Shown here piece by piece: positions 25,243 through 34,250 of a DNA stretch of 64,000 nt. The stretch is from contig NZ_VUMM01000003.1 of the NCBI RefSeq assembly GCF_009696175.1, forward strand, positions 117,934-181,933. The letters are read 5' to 3'. The DNA comes from Floccifex porci (lineage in GTDB: Bacteria > Bacillota_I > Bacilli_A > Erysipelotrichales > Erysipelotrichaceae). The number at the start of each line of letters is the position of its first letter. Position 1 is the stretch's first letter. The position numbers were made by a program, and so were the translations under genes. The notes below the pieces were generated by a model that was not told where the DNA came from, searched no databases, and saw nothing but the letters and a program-made list of their open reading frames with translations.

Positions 25243-26066
25243 TTTGTCTCAGGAAGGATTAATCCTAAAGAGGAAATAACTTCCTGACCTGCATCGGATC
25301 CAACAAATTCAAACCAAGTCTGAACCGCTTCATTCTGTTCACTGATTTCACCCATTGTTGCCATTACAAATGGACGAGATAATAAATAATCACCCGCTAA
25401 AATATTTTCTTCCGTTGCTTCTACACCATTTAATGAAATTGTTGAAACTGTATCATCCACTACATCTAAAGAAACATAACCGATTGCTCCAGGTGTTGCT
25501 GCTACTTTTCCTAATACAGCTCCTGTTGAATCCAATTCCTGTGCATAAGCACATTGTTCTTCAACACCCACTAATTCTTCAAAAGCACTTCTTGTACCAG
25601 AACCATTTTCACGTCCAATCACAACGATGGATTCATCTTTTCCACCTACTTCTGACCAGTTTGTGATTTTTCCCGTGTAGATATCTGCCAATTGTTGAGT
25701 TGTTAAATCTGCTACTTCATTTTCTTTATCTGTAATCAGTGCAATTCCATCTACCGCAACTACATTTTCAACCAGACCATTATTCTTTTCTTCATCACTT
25801 AAACTACGAGAAGCATCCCCAATATCAACACTTCCTGCCTGTAAACTTTCAAGTCCAGCTGTAGATCCTGTATATTCTACCTGAACATTGATATCTGGAT
25901 ATTCTTCCATAAACTTTTCCGATAAGGCATCGCATAGCTTATTCATAGATGTACTTCCTGCCAACGATACCGATCCACTTACTGATTCTGTATTTCCACA
26001 TCCTGCAAGCACAGATGCAAACATTGTGATAGCTGTTGATGCAGCTAATAATTTCTTCATATTCAT
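25239..26066 (-). CDS. pstS: Phosphate-binding lipoprotein PstS
   Basis: 275 residues. The lipoprotein signal MNMKKLLAASTAITMFASVL is followed by the lipobox AGC (Cys 23). Phosphate-binding segments are SLAGSTSMNKL, YTGSTAGLESL, DIGDASRSLSDEE and IGRENGSGTRSAFEEL. It captures phosphate at the outer membrane face and hands it to PstCA. It is the first gene of the operon; GGAAAGGAC precedes the ATG at rather long spacing. A TTTACA array lies 56-95 bp upstream. Confidence 0.95.
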   Translation of the reverse strand: MNMKKLLAASTAITMFASVLAGCGNTESVSGSVSLAGSTSMNKLCDALSEKFMEEYPDINVQVEYTGSTAGLESLQAGSVDIGDASRSLSDEEKNNGLVENVVAVDGIALITDKENEVADLTTQQLADIYTGKITNWSEVGGKDESIVVIGRENGSGTRSAFEELVGVEEQCAYAQELDSTGAVLGKVAATPGAIGYVSLDVVDDTVSTISLNGVEATEENILAGDYLLSRPFVMATMGEISEQNEAVQTWFEFVGSDAGQEVISSLGLILPETK

Positions 26067-26121
26067 ACTATTTTTTATGTCCTTTCCACTTCGTGATCAC
26101 GCCTATATATTAGAAATCAAA

Positions 26122-26161
26122 TGTAAAATCAAAAAGATTCCATCTGTAAAAGTAATGTAAA
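26122..26161 (-). promoter_or_regulatory. Pho box upstream of pstS
   Basis: Minus-strand TTTACA begins at plus positions 26156, 26145 and 26122 (read as TGTAAA on the plus strand), with spacings of 11 and 23 bp, that is one and two helical turns. It lies 56-95 bp before the pstS start in the same orientation, as for PhoP activation. Confidence 0.75.
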
Positions 26162-26293
26162 AAGAATATATAATAAATGAATTTAAAGAAATATAAACAG
26201 TAAGCGTTTACATCAAAAATCAAATTGAAAAACAAAATATATAAAACTATAATAAAAAAATGTAAAAATCTTTTTACAGAAGGAGGGTTCTTT

Positions 26294-27646
26294 ATGTCAC
26301 AAATATTTGCTCTGGCTATATTTATTATTATGTTTGCCTTAATTATTTCTGACAAATTTGAACGACATTGGGTTACATTAGGATGTGGCCTTGCGACCAT
26401 TATTCTGGTTTTTGGACTTTCTATGCACAGTATGGATGCTTTTCTGGAAACTATGAATCTTAAAAATATTTTCACATTAAATTTCTGGTATCAGATTTCA
26501 GCCAATGAGAGTTCAAGTGGAATCAACTGGGCAACGATACTGTTTTTAGCCGGAATGATGATTATGGTTGAAGGAATGGCAAAAGCCGGTTTCTTCCGAT
26601 GGTTATGCATGACAATCGCAAATGCAGTTAAATATAAAGTCATTCCTATTTTTATTACTTTTATGATCATGTCTTTTACATTAGCTATGTTTATTGACAG
26701 TATCACTGTCATTCTATTTCTGGCAGCGGTAACGGTAGAATTATCTCAATTGTTAAAATTTAATCCCGTTCCTATGATTTTATCTGAAATCTTCTGTGCC
26801 AATCTGGGAGGATCGGCAACGATGTGTGGAGATCCACCGAATATTATCATCGGAACCTCTCTTGGATATTCTTTTGTGGATTTTATTACCAATACAGGAT
26901 TGATTGCCATTAGTTCTCTGGTGGTAATTGTATTTTTCTTCTACTTCAGCTATAGAAAAGAACTGAAACAGGAAAATAAAGACGTTCTGAATATTGAACA
27001 GCCATCTCCAGGTTCGGCAATTACCAATAAACGAGAATTTATTATCAGTACAATTATCTTTTTAATTGCCATCGTTTTATTGATTACACATGCACAGACC
27101 GGTCTTACGGTTGCCTTTATTGGTGTATTTATTGCTTCCATTACTTTATTGACTGCAGGAAAAGAAGCAAAAGATATTCTTAAACATGTAGACTATAAAA
27201 CACTGTTATTCTTTATTGGTTTATTTATTGTAGTTGGAGGCTTAGAACAGACCGGTATTCTAATAAGGGTTGCCAACTTCATTGGAGAAATCAGTGGAGG
27301 AAATATGATGATCATGGTTGCCATCATTTTATGGGTATCTGCTTTTGCTTCTGCTTTTGTGGACAACATTCCATTTGCGGCAACAATGATTCCGGTGATC
27401 AAAACATTGGCCAGTACAACGGGTGTCGATTTATCCATTCTGTCATGGACTTTGGCAATGGGTACAGATATTGGAGGAAGTGCCACTCCAATTGGAGCCA
27501 GTGCCAATGTTGTGGGTACTTCAATTGCCGCAAGACAGGGACATCCGATCAGCTGGAAAGAATATTGTAAAGTATCCGTTCCAGCAACGATTCTTGTGAT
27601 TTTAATATCGATGGTATTCATCTTTGTTCGATATATTATTTTGTAA
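26294..27646 (+). CDS. Ion transporter of the ArsB/NhaD/SLC13 group
   Basis: 450 residues from ATG 26294, chosen because AGGAGGG precedes it; an upstream ATG (26225) lacks a site. About 11-12 hydrophobic helices. Conserved pieces GGSATMCGDPPNIIIGTSLGYSF and DIGGSATPIGASANVVGTSIAA are the paired GGxxTxxGxxxN motifs of the ion transporter superfamily. The central VDNIPFAATMIPVI is typical of ArsB/NhaD. The substrate (arsenite, Na+/H+ or an anion) cannot be fixed. It is divergent from pstS but without a clear Pho box in its own direction. Confidence 0.82.
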   Translation: MSQIFALAIFIIMFALIISDKFERHWVTLGCGLATIILVFGLSMHSMDAFLETMNLKNIFTLNFWYQISANESSSGINWATILFLAGMMIMVEGMAKAGFFRWLCMTIANAVKYKVIPIFITFMIMSFTLAMFIDSITVILFLAAVTVELSQLLKFNPVPMILSEIFCANLGGSATMCGDPPNIIIGTSLGYSFVDFITNTGLIAISSLVVIVFFFYFSYRKELKQENKDVLNIEQPSPGSAITNKREFIISTIIFLIAIVLLITHAQTGLTVAFIGVFIASITLLTAGKEAKDILKHVDYKTLLFFIGLFIVVGGLEQTGILIRVANFIGEISGGNMMIMVAIILWVSAFASAFVDNIPFAATMIPVIKTLASTTGVDLSILSWTLAMGTDIGGSATPIGASANVVGTSIAARQGHPISWKEYCKVSVPATILVILISMVFIFVRYIIL

Positions 27647-27714
27647 ACAAATGTCAATGTTTTAAATCCATTATTTTTGGTGTATCCTAAAGATAAGGGA
27701 AAGGAAGGATCCAA

Positions 27715-28311
27715 ATGGAAAAACAATGTATCTTATCAATTGGTCGAGAATTTGGCAGTGGAGGACATCTCATCGGTAAAAAATTATCAGAACATTATCA
27801 TCTTCCTTTTTATGATTATGATTTATTAAAAAATATCGCCTCCGAAAAAAATCTGGATCTGAAATTACTGGAATCTTATGATGAAAGACCAAGAAATCGA
27901 TTTTTAACTCGTACAGTTCGTGGTTTCAGCAATTCTCCAGAAGAAAATGTCGCAAGAATTCAGTTTGAATGGCTTTTAGAAAAGGCAGAAAAAGGAGAAT
28001 CCTTTGTGATTGTAGGAAGATGCTCAGAAACTGTTTTAAAAGAAAATCCAAATATGATCAGTATGTTTATTCTTGGTGATCTTGATAAAAAAATTGAACG
28101 TATAATGGAACGTCACCATGTTTCAAAAGAAGAAGCCAAACATATGATCGAACAAATGGATCGAAAGCGAAAAACTTATCATAATCATTATTGTCAGGGA
28201 AAATGGGGAGATTCTCGTAACTATGATATTTCCATTAACAGTTCTAAATTAGGAATTGATAAAACAGTTGATTTACTAATTGACTATATTGATGAAAGAA
28301 AAAAGAAGTGA
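27715..28311 (+). CDS. Cytidylate-kinase-like protein (first paralog)
   Basis: 198 residues. LSIGREFGSGGHLIGKKLSEHYHLPFYDYDLL is the nucleotide-binding start of the Cytidylate_kin2 family; FVIVGRCSETVL and the lid DRKRKTYHNHYCQGKWGDSRNYDISINSSKLGID follow. It resembles CMP kinase but is a separate branch of uncertain substrate. A paralog is encoded at 32835-33416. The start is supported by GGAAGGATCC. It lies 68 bp after the ion transporter gene, on the same strand. Confidence 0.82.
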   Translation: MEKQCILSIGREFGSGGHLIGKKLSEHYHLPFYDYDLLKNIASEKNLDLKLLESYDERPRNRFLTRTVRGFSNSPEENVARIQFEWLLEKAEKGESFVIVGRCSETVLKENPNMISMFILGDLDKKIERIMERHHVSKEEAKHMIEQMDRKRKTYHNHYCQGKWGDSRNYDISINSSKLGIDKTVDLLIDYIDERKKK

Positions 28312-28323
28312 AAAATTCACTTC
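28305..28323. terminator. Bidirectional terminator between the kinase-like gene and tsaD
   Basis: GAAGTGAA / TTCACTTC with a 3-nt loop, flanked by A-rich and T-rich runs on both sides, between converging genes. Confidence 0.8.
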
Positions 28324-28326
28324 TTT

Positions 28327-29328
28327 TTATTGTATTTCCCAGCCTGAATCCGCAGTTAAGTCTTCACCAGCTCTTCTTCCACTTTCATAAGCAATCTGTC
28401 CAGCAATAGCAATCATATTCGCATTATCTGTACAGCAGGACATTGGAGGAACAGTAAAGATAACATCCGGATACTGTAATTTTAATTCTTCAATTTTTTT
28501 TCTAAGACAGGAATTGGCACTCACGCCTCCACCGACTACAAAATGTTTAATGTCTTTATAATCATTTAAAACGGCTTTGACTTTATCAAAGATTTCATTT
28601 AATGCCGTTTCCTGAAAAGAAGCTGCTAAGTCAGCCATATCATAGCTCTGATTTAAACGTTCCTGCCGTTTCACAAACTGAAGGACACTGCTTTTTAATC
28701 CAGAAAAACTAAAATCATATTTCCCCTGTGTCTTTGGTTTTGCCAATGCATAGACAGGTTTTCCTTCAGAAGCCAGTTTATCGATTTTCGGACCCCCAGG
28801 ATAGCCTAAATGCAATACACGAGCTACTTTATCATATGCTTCTCCAATCGCATCATCCTGTGTCTGTCCTAATATTTCAAAACTGATTTCATCTTTCATA
28901 TAAACCAGTTCTGAATTTCCTCCCGATACCACCAGAGCCAGTACCGGAAATTTTAAATCCGTAACCAGTTCATTGGCATAAATATGACCTGCCAGATGAT
29001 GAACGGGAACCAGTGGCTTATGATAAGCAAAAGCCAATGTTTTAGCAGCCTGAACCCCTACATGAAGACATCCAATCAGCCCAGGTCCTTTTGTGACAGC
29101 CACTGCATCAATGTCCTCCATTGTGCAATGGGCCTGTTGGAGAGCCTGTTCAATACAGTAGGATATATTTTCAACATGAATTCGACTGGCTACCTCAGGA
29201 ACTACACCTCCAAATTCAGTATGAACATCAATCTGCGAAGCAACAATTGATGAAAGAATTTCTTTTTTATCTTTTACGATGGCAACTGCTGTTTCATCAC
29301 AGCTGCTTTCAATTCCTAATACAATCAT
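28327..29328 (-). CDS. tsaD: tRNA N6-threonylcarbamoyladenosine transferase TsaD
   Basis: 333 residues of the Kae1/TsaD ASKHA fold. MIVLGIESSCDETA at the start, the metal-binding HxxxH in PVHHLAGHIYANEL (about 108-120), LALVVSGGNSEL and VVGGGVSANSCLR are present. It transfers threonylcarbamoyl from TC-AMP to A37 of ANN-reading tRNAs, with TsaB and TsaE encoded just upstream; TsaC is not in the window. It lies 8 bp after rimI, with GGAGGT before the ATG. Confidence 0.97.
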   Translation of the reverse strand: MIVLGIESSCDETAVAIVKDKKEILSSIVASQIDVHTEFGGVVPEVASRIHVENISYCIEQALQQAHCTMEDIDAVAVTKGPGLIGCLHVGVQAAKTLAFAYHKPLVPVHHLAGHIYANELVTDLKFPVLALVVSGGNSELVYMKDEISFEILGQTQDDAIGEAYDKVARVLHLGYPGGPKIDKLASEGKPVYALAKPKTQGKYDFSFSGLKSSVLQFVKRQERLNQSYDMADLAASFQETALNEIFDKVKAVLNDYKDIKHFVVGGGVSANSCLRKKIEELKLQYPDVIFTVPPMSCCTDNANMIAIAGQIAYESGRRAGEDLTADSGWEIQ

Positions 29329-29336
29329 AAGACCTC

Positions 29337-29768
29337 CTATAAAGCTCGAGTGAACACAAGAGCATCTTCTCCATCCGGATAATATCTTTTTGATACATTT
29401 ACCTGGATAAAACCATTTTTCTGATATAGACGAATTGCTTTTTCATTTGAAACTCTGACATCCAGAGTCATAAATTCACAATTCTGTTCTTTTGATCTTT
29501 GAATACAGGCTTTCAATAATATATCCCCATATCCTTTCCCCTGATCATCTGGATCCACTCCAATACGAGCCAGCTGTGCCATTTCAAATGTTTCCCATAA
29601 AAATGCATATCCGACAATTCGCTCATCAATCAGTACCCAGCCATGACTGAAGGGATTTTCATCAAATTCATTTAAACAATTTTCTTCATTCCATGGATCT
29701 TTAAAACATTTTCTTTCACATTCTAAGATTCTGGGAAGATCTTCTTTTGTCATTTCTCTAACGATCAT
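29337..29768 (-). CDS. rimI: Ribosomal protein alanine N-acetyltransferase RimI
   Basis: 143-residue GNAT protein. The acetyl-CoA loop is ARIGVDPDDQGKGYGDILLK (Q/R-x-x-G-x-G/A), followed by MTLDVRVSNEKAIRLYQKNGF. It acetylates the S18 N-terminus in model species. Its place between tsaB and tsaD is the common bacterial arrangement; it overlaps tsaB by 4 bp. Confidence 0.9.
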   Translation of the reverse strand: MIVREMTKEDLPRILECERKCFKDPWNEENCLNEFDENPFSHGWVLIDERIVGYAFLWETFEMAQLARIGVDPDDQGKGYGDILLKACIQRSKEQNCEFMTLDVRVSNEKAIRLYQKNGFIQVNVSKRYYPDGEDALVFTRAL

Positions 29769-30355
29769 ACTTTGTAAGCATCACTTTCTTTTAAATATTG
29801 TGGAACTAAGGCATGAATGTTTTCAATTTTAACAGAAGGAACCTGAATAAAATTCTTTAAGAAATCACTTTTTTCTTCTGTCTGATTTACTAAATATCCA
29901 TCTCCATATAAAGTCCCTGGATGTTTTTCTAAAAAATCATTCAGCTGATTGACTTCTAATATTTCAATTTTATCACTGATTCCAGACTGTAAATGCGCTA
30001 CATAAGCTCTTTTTGAACGAGCATCTAAGATCACATTGGCTTCTGGATCCATTCCTGCATAAAGCTGCATTGTAGAAATGCAGTGCAATTCTTTTTTCAT
30101 TTGGGTACATAATACTTTTGCGATAGTCATCGCAATTCGAATTCCTGTATAAGAACCAGGTCCATCAGTAATAATGACTCGATCTATATCTTTATAATCT
30201 AAATTTACTTTTTTTAACAATTTATTCAATTCCACAAAAATGGTTTCACTTTGTTTCTTAAAAGCTTCTATACTGATTCCATCCAGTAAATGATCGTCTT
30301 TATAAATTCCTAAAATCAGATTTTTATAAGCACTATCCATACATAAACTAATCAT
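29765..30355 (-). CDS. tsaB: tRNA t6A scaffold protein TsaB
   Basis: 196 residues. The motif DRVIITDGPGSYTGIRIAMTIAKVLC and N-terminal MDSAYKNLILGIYKDD define TsaB, an inactive ASKHA paralog of TsaD that dimerizes with it. It is shorter than the E. coli protein in the C-terminal region but typical of Firmicutes. It overlaps tsaE by 8 bp. Confidence 0.93.
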   Translation of the reverse strand: MISLCMDSAYKNLILGIYKDDHLLDGISIEAFKKQSETIFVELNKLLKKVNLDYKDIDRVIITDGPGSYTGIRIAMTIAKVLCTQMKKELHCISTMQLYAGMDPEANVILDARSKRAYVAHLQSGISDKIEILEVNQLNDFLEKHPGTLYGDGYLVNQTEEKSDFLKNFIQVPSVKIENIHALVPQYLKESDAYKV

Positions 30356-30800
30356 AATAATCCTCCATAATCGACTGAGATACAGGTCCGGTTGATTCTA
30401 CTGTAATTTTGCGGTTTTCATCCAATCCTTCTTCAATCGATATTTTTAATCGATCTTCTGGAAGCTGATCTTCTATAAACTGTGACCATTCCACTACACA
30501 GATTCCTTCATCAAAACAATCTTCAAATCCTAAATCCTGACTGCTTCCTTCCAGACGATATGCATCAATATGATGCAGTGGTTCTCCGTTTTCCTGTTTA
30601 TAAGATTTTAATATGGTAAAAGTGGGTGAATTGATGACACTTTTTACTCCCAAAGCTTTTCCCAATGCCTTTGTAAAAGTGGTTTTTCCAGCTCCTAAAT
30701 CCCCATCTAAAGTAATCACAATCTGTTTTCCTTTTATACAGGAAGCCACTTTACTGGCAAATTCTTTTGTTTCTTCTAAAGAATGTATATCAACGATCAT
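30348..30800 (-). CDS. tsaE: tRNA t6A ATPase TsaE
   Basis: 150 residues. P-loop LDGDLGAGKTTFTKALGKALG at about 32-52, INSPTFTILKSY switch, HHIDAYRLEG and EWSQFIEDQLPE motifs. It drives turnover of the TsaBD complex. The ATG overlaps the rarA stop (30797-30800), so the t6A genes are translated from the rarA-led transcript unless a promoter is hidden in rarA. Confidence 0.95.
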   Translation of the reverse strand: MIVDIHSLEETKEFASKVASCIKGKQIVITLDGDLGAGKTTFTKALGKALGVKSVINSPTFTILKSYKQENGEPLHHIDAYRLEGSSQDLGFEDCFDEGICVVEWSQFIEDQLPEDRLKISIEEGLDENRKITVESTGPVSQSIMEDYYD

Positions 30801-32131
30801 TTCCTTCTACTCCTTGCGACTTGCGCCTTAATTGCCTTGATCTGTTCTAAGCGCTTTTGTACTTTCACTTCCGAACCCTGATTGCCTGGAATATAGTATT
30901 CTTTATTCAATAATTCATCCGGCAAACATTTCATATCTGTCATATGATAAGGATAATCATGACTGTATTCGTATCCCTGATTGTATCCTAGATCTTTCAT
31001 TAATTTTGTGGAAGCATTTCGAATATGTAAAGGGACCGGAAGATCCAATGTTTTTAGAGCATCTTCCTTTGCCTTGTTGTAAGCCACCTCCAGTGCATTG
31101 GATTTGGGAGCTAAAGCCAGATACACAACGGCATGCGTTAAATGCACATTGCATTCAGGCATTCCCAGATAATGTGCTGCCTGATAAGCAGAAACAGCTA
31201 TCTCCAAAGCTCTGGAATCGGCCATTCCGATATCTTCACTGGCCATTCGAACCAGTCTTCGTGCGACATATAAAGGATCTTCTCCTGCTTCCAGCATTCT
31301 TGCCAGCCAGTAAATAGAAGCCTGTACATCACTATTACGAACGCTTTTATGTAAAGCAGAGATAATATTATAATGCTCTTCTCCTTTTTTGTCATATAAT
31401 AAGGATCTTTTCTGCAGACATTGTTTTAATATGTCTTTTGAAACATGAATTCCTTCTAAATCATTAGGTGAATTGTAAACCACCATTTCCAGTGTATTCA
31501 AACAGAAACGGGCATCTCCTCCACTGAATTGAGCAATTGCGGATATATCTTCTTTTGAAATAGATATTTTCAAAGAACCAAATCCTTTTTCGCATTTTAA
31601 AGCTCTTTCAATTAAATCTTCTAAATCTTCTTTTTCCAATGAATGAAGCACAAAAACACGACATCTGGATAATAAGGCACTGTTAATTTCAAAACTTGGA
31701 TTTTCCGTTGTCGCTCCAATCAGAATGATGCTTCCTTTTTCTACATACGGTAAAAAAGCATCCTGCTGCGCTTTATTAAAACGATGAATTTCATCCACAA
31801 ATAAAATCGTTCTTTGTCCTAAGATTCTTCTTTCATCACTGGCTTTCATGACATCCTTAATTTCTTTTATGCCACTGGTCACCGCTGAAAAATCCACAAA
31901 ATAGCTTCTGGTATGATTGGCAATAATACGAGCCAAAGTGGTTTTGCCAACTCCAGGAGGTCCCCAGAAAATCATAGAAGTCAGCTGATCGTTTTCAATC
32001 ATTTTCCATAATATATTTCCTTTATCGACCAGTTGTTTCTGTCCCACATATTCATCCAATGTTTCAGGTCTCATACGATCGGCTAAAGGACGTGTATCGT
32101 TTTTTTCTTCAAATAAAGATTCCTGTTTCAT
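30797..32131 (-). CDS. rarA: Replication-associated recombination ATPase RarA/MgsA
   Basis: 444 residues from ATG 32131 (MKQESLFEE). AAA+ clamp-loader-like core: [20 protein letters not shown], Walker [14 protein letters not shown], Walker [17 protein letters not shown], sensor [19 protein letters not shown], then the tetramerization domain with [31 protein letters not shown]. It acts at stalled replication forks. A longer start at 32176 is in frame but lies inside a hairpin. ATG 32131 sits 7 bp after an extended -10 with no Shine-Dalgarno, so the mRNA is probably leaderless. It heads the tsaE-tsaB-rimI-tsaD operon. Confidence 0.93.
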   Translation of the reverse strand: MKQESLFEEKNDTRPLADRMRPETLDEYVGQKQLVDKGNILWKMIENDQLTSMIFWGPPGVGKTTLARIIANHTRSYFVDFSAVTSGIKEIKDVMKASDERRILGQRTILFVDEIHRFNKAQQDAFLPYVEKGSIILIGATTENPSFEINSALLSRCRVFVLHSLEKEDLEDLIERALKCEKGFGSLKISISKEDISAIAQFSGGDARFCLNTLEMVVYNSPNDLEGIHVSKDILKQCLQKRSLLYDKKGEEHYNIISALHKSVRNSDVQASIYWLARMLEAGEDPLYVARRLVRMASEDIGMADSRALEIAVSAYQAAHYLGMPECNVHLTHAVVYLALAPKSNALEVAYNKAKEDALKTLDLPVPLHIRNASTKLMKDLGYNQGYEYSHDYPYHMTDMKCLPDELLNKEYYIPGNQGSEVKVQKRLEQIKAIKAQVARSRRK

Positions 32132-32138
32132 GACATCT

Positions 32139-32147
32139 ATTATAGCA
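32139..32147 (-). promoter_or_regulatory. Extended -10 promoter of rarA
   Basis: On the minus strand TGCTATAAT (TGn plus a perfect -10) ends 7 bases before the rarA ATG. A TSS 6-8 bases downstream of the -10 would fall at the ATG itself. The -35 is weak (ATATTG at 17-bp spacing). Confidence 0.65.
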
Positions 32148-32171
32148 CACGTTTTATCAGACAATATAAAA

Positions 32172-32193
32172 ACCACTAATAAAAATTAGTGGT
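32172..32193. repeat. Inverted repeat upstream of rarA
   Basis: ACCACTAAT, AAAA loop, ATTAGTGGT. It lies between the rarA promoter and the decayed IS200 element and may be a terminator isolating rarA from it. Confidence 0.5.
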
Positions 32194-32204
32194 ATTCAAT
32201 ACCC

Positions 32205-32800
32205 TATAAGGACGTGTTGTTGCGTAGGTCCTTCGACCACTGAAGACTCGCCAGTCACAACGCTTCTACATGCTGCCTCTAAAAGAGACGTGGTAAATCG
32301 CTGTTTTTACCTTTTCACTCGTAAACGGTTCAATATACTCTTTCATATTCATTTCATCGGACAACTTATCTTTGATAAGTTGGTTTCTTATATATTCTTT
32401 TATCACTTTCTCATTTTTTCCTACTGTATCCACAAAATATCCTCTGGCACAGAATTTTCGATTACCAAATTTATATTTTAAATTTGCATGCCTTTCAAAT
32501 ATCCCATGAATTGAGCAACCGAATATTTTGGTGGTATTTCAATCAGCATATGAATATGATCTGGACATGCTTCTGCTTCTATCTGCTTACAATCTGGTTT
32601 TCTTTCTATCAGCTGTCTTAGTATGGCTCCTATATCCGCTCTTAATTTGTTGTATATGACCATTCTTCTGTATTTTGGTACAATAACTATGTGATATTTA
32701 CATCTGTAACTAGTATGTGATAAACTTTTCGTGTCATTCATTTTAACACTAAAAGGTCTGCTGCCACGCGCATAGCACGTGGTATTTGCTTCGCAATTTA
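32205..32800 (-). mobile_element. Decayed IS200/IS605-type element
   Basis: A tnpA pseudogene is flanked by short hairpins. At the left, AGGAC / GTCCT surrounds 32211-32234. At the right, CCACG / CGTGG (about 32,763-32,782) lies just upstream of tnpA. IS200-type elements have such subterminal hairpins instead of inverted terminal repeats. Ends are approximate. Confidence 0.65.
32266..32741 (-). pseudogene. tnpA: IS200/IS605 transposase TnpA, frameshifted by an internal deletion
   Basis: The first 84 residues read KCKYHIVIVPKYRR...DHIHMLIEIPPKYSVAQFMGYLKG and contain the HxH (HIHML) of the HUH transposase. The frame then ends at MQI-stop. In the next frame the sequence continues RHANLKYKFGNRKFCARGYFVDTVGKN, including the tyrosine region, down to a TAG at 32266-32268. 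Family members have roughly eight more residues between GYLKG and RHANL, so a short deletion caused the shift. Not functional unless rescued. Confidence 0.8.
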
Positions 32801-32802
32801 AA

Positions 32803-32827
32803 AAATCAGGTTTTGAACACCTGATTT
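32803..32827 (-). terminator. Terminator of the second cytidylate-kinase-like gene
   Basis: On the minus strand AAATCAGGT and ACCTGATTT surround a 7-nt loop, followed by T6, 8 bp after the stop. Confidence 0.8.
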
Positions 32828-32834
32828 CGAATTA

Positions 32835-33416
32835 TTATTTCACAATTGATTTTAAAATTTCTACACACGTATCTATACCCAATTCACTGGATTCTAAAGA
32901 TACATGATAATTGGCTGCACGATTCCATTTTCGATCGGTATAGTACTTATAGTAGGCTTTTCTTCTTTTGTCTTTTTCCAGAATACGTTTTTCAATATCC
33001 ACATCGGTTTCTCCATACAGATTCACAATGCGATCTTTTTTCCATTCCATATCGGCATAGATGAACACATTCAAAGTATCTTTTCGGTCTTTTAAAATAT
33101 AATCGGCACATCGACCAACAATGATACAGTTTCCTTTTTCTGCCAGTTCCAGTATGACTTTTCTTTCCGAAAAATAAAGCTGATCATTAATATTTAACGC
33201 ACCCCAGTTGTTTCCAAAAAAGGAAAAGAATCCACCCGTTGATACTTCTTCCCCGAATTCTTCAATGAAGCCTTCCGCAAATCCGCTTTCCTGAGCAATT
33301 TTCTGAACCAGTTCATAATCATAATAATCATATCCCAATTCTTCAGCCAGTTTCTTTGCGATGGTACGTCCTCCACTTCCAAATTCTCGAGTTATCGTTA
33401 CCACTGAATAACTCAT
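32835..33416 (-). CDS. Cytidylate-kinase-like protein (second paralog)
   Basis: 193 residues from ATG 33416 (AAAGGAGG upstream; the in-frame TTG two codons earlier is too close). VTITREFGSGGRTIAKKLAEELGYDYYDYELV is the P-loop region; NCIIVGRCADYIL and the lid DKRRKAYYKYYTDRKWNRAANYHVSLESSELGID follow. It shares layout and about the same length with the protein at 27715-28311. Related to CMP kinase; substrate uncertain. Not obviously co-transcribed with its neighbours. Confidence 0.82.
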   Translation of the reverse strand: MSYSVVTITREFGSGGRTIAKKLAEELGYDYYDYELVQKIAQESGFAEGFIEEFGEEVSTGGFFSFFGNNWGALNINDQLYFSERKVILELAEKGNCIIVGRCADYILKDRKDTLNVFIYADMEWKKDRIVNLYGETDVDIEKRILEKDKRRKAYYKYYTDRKWNRAANYHVSLESSELGIDTCVEILKSIVK

Positions 33417-33452
33417 ATTCAATCCTCCTTTCTTTTTTCTAATTTCATTTTA

Positions 33453-34214
33453 TCATTTTTTTGATAAAATATCCAAAATATGACTGCTGGCTCCCATCAA
33501 TTCTTCTCGATGAGAAATCGCATCTACATATTGAATAAAAATTTCAAATTCTTCTTCACTCATTTTATTAATAACCGGTCTTAAATAATCTGTTGGTCCA
33601 TCCACCGCAATTCTTTCAATGCTTTTTAAGCCTGCTTTTTCATTTAATTCATTGACTGTTTCCAGTCTTACTCGATTATACAGATCTATTTTTGAATGAA
33701 TCTGAAATTGATCATCTAATTCATCCAGGCATTCCATAATTTTTCCTTCAATAAAAGCATGCTGGATCACACTGTAATCATTTAAAACATAAGCCACCAT
33801 GATTACACCGTTCTCTTTTGTGATCCGTTTGGCCTCTAATAAAGCCTGTATCTGTTCTTCTTCTGTCTTTAAATGATACAAAGGCCCCAAAACCAGTGTA
33901 CAATCAAAACTTTCATCCTGAAACCGATGCAGATCGATCGCATTTCCCAGATACGCTTTTACTTTACTTTTTTTCGCTTTTAAAGTTCCCAGATTGCTTT
34001 TCACAAGTTCAATAGCGGATACATTATAGCCTTCATTGGATAAGCTGACACAATATCGTCCTGTTCCCGCTCCCACTTCAATAATTTCGGGATTATTCAT
34101 TTTTTCTAAATATTTATGAATGGCTTTCATCGTGATTCGATATTCAACTTGACCATGACGAGACAACAATCGTTTTTCTTCATTAAATTTATTATAGTAG
34201 GCATTCAGATCCAT
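33453..34214 (-). CDS. Class I SAM-dependent methyltransferase
   Basis: 253 residues from ATG 34214 (MDLNAYYNKF), preceded by GGAGGA; in-frame upstream ATGs would run into the pyrE terminator. Motif I is IIEVGAGTGRYCVSLSNEGYNVSAIEL (about 47-73), and DCTLVLGPLYHL is motif IV-like. The C-terminal VDGPTDYLRPVINKM segment is typical of a Firmicutes small-molecule or unassigned methyltransferase group. Target unknown. It follows pyrE after a terminator. Confidence 0.78.
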   Translation of the reverse strand: MDLNAYYNKFNEEKRLLSRHGQVEYRITMKAIHKYLEKMNNPEIIEVGAGTGRYCVSLSNEGYNVSAIELVKSNLGTLKAKKSKVKAYLGNAIDLHRFQDESFDCTLVLGPLYHLKTEEEQIQALLEAKRITKENGVIMVAYVLNDYSVIQHAFIEGKIMECLDELDDQFQIHSKIDLYNRVRLETVNELNEKAGLKSIERIAVDGPTDYLRPVINKMSEEEFEIFIQYVDAISHREELMGASSHILDILSKK

Positions 34215-34230
34215 ACTTTCCTCCATAATA

Positions 34231-34250
34231 AAAGTGCCATCTGGCACTTT
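34231..34250 (-). terminator. Terminator of pyrE
   Basis: AAAGTGCCA, 2-nt loop, TGGCACTTT followed by TATT on the minus strand, directly at the pyrE stop. Confidence 0.75.

Noticed and set aside
25355..25666. 103-residue plus-strand ORF over pstS
   Set aside because: Leu/His-rich shadow of pstS with no ribosome site.
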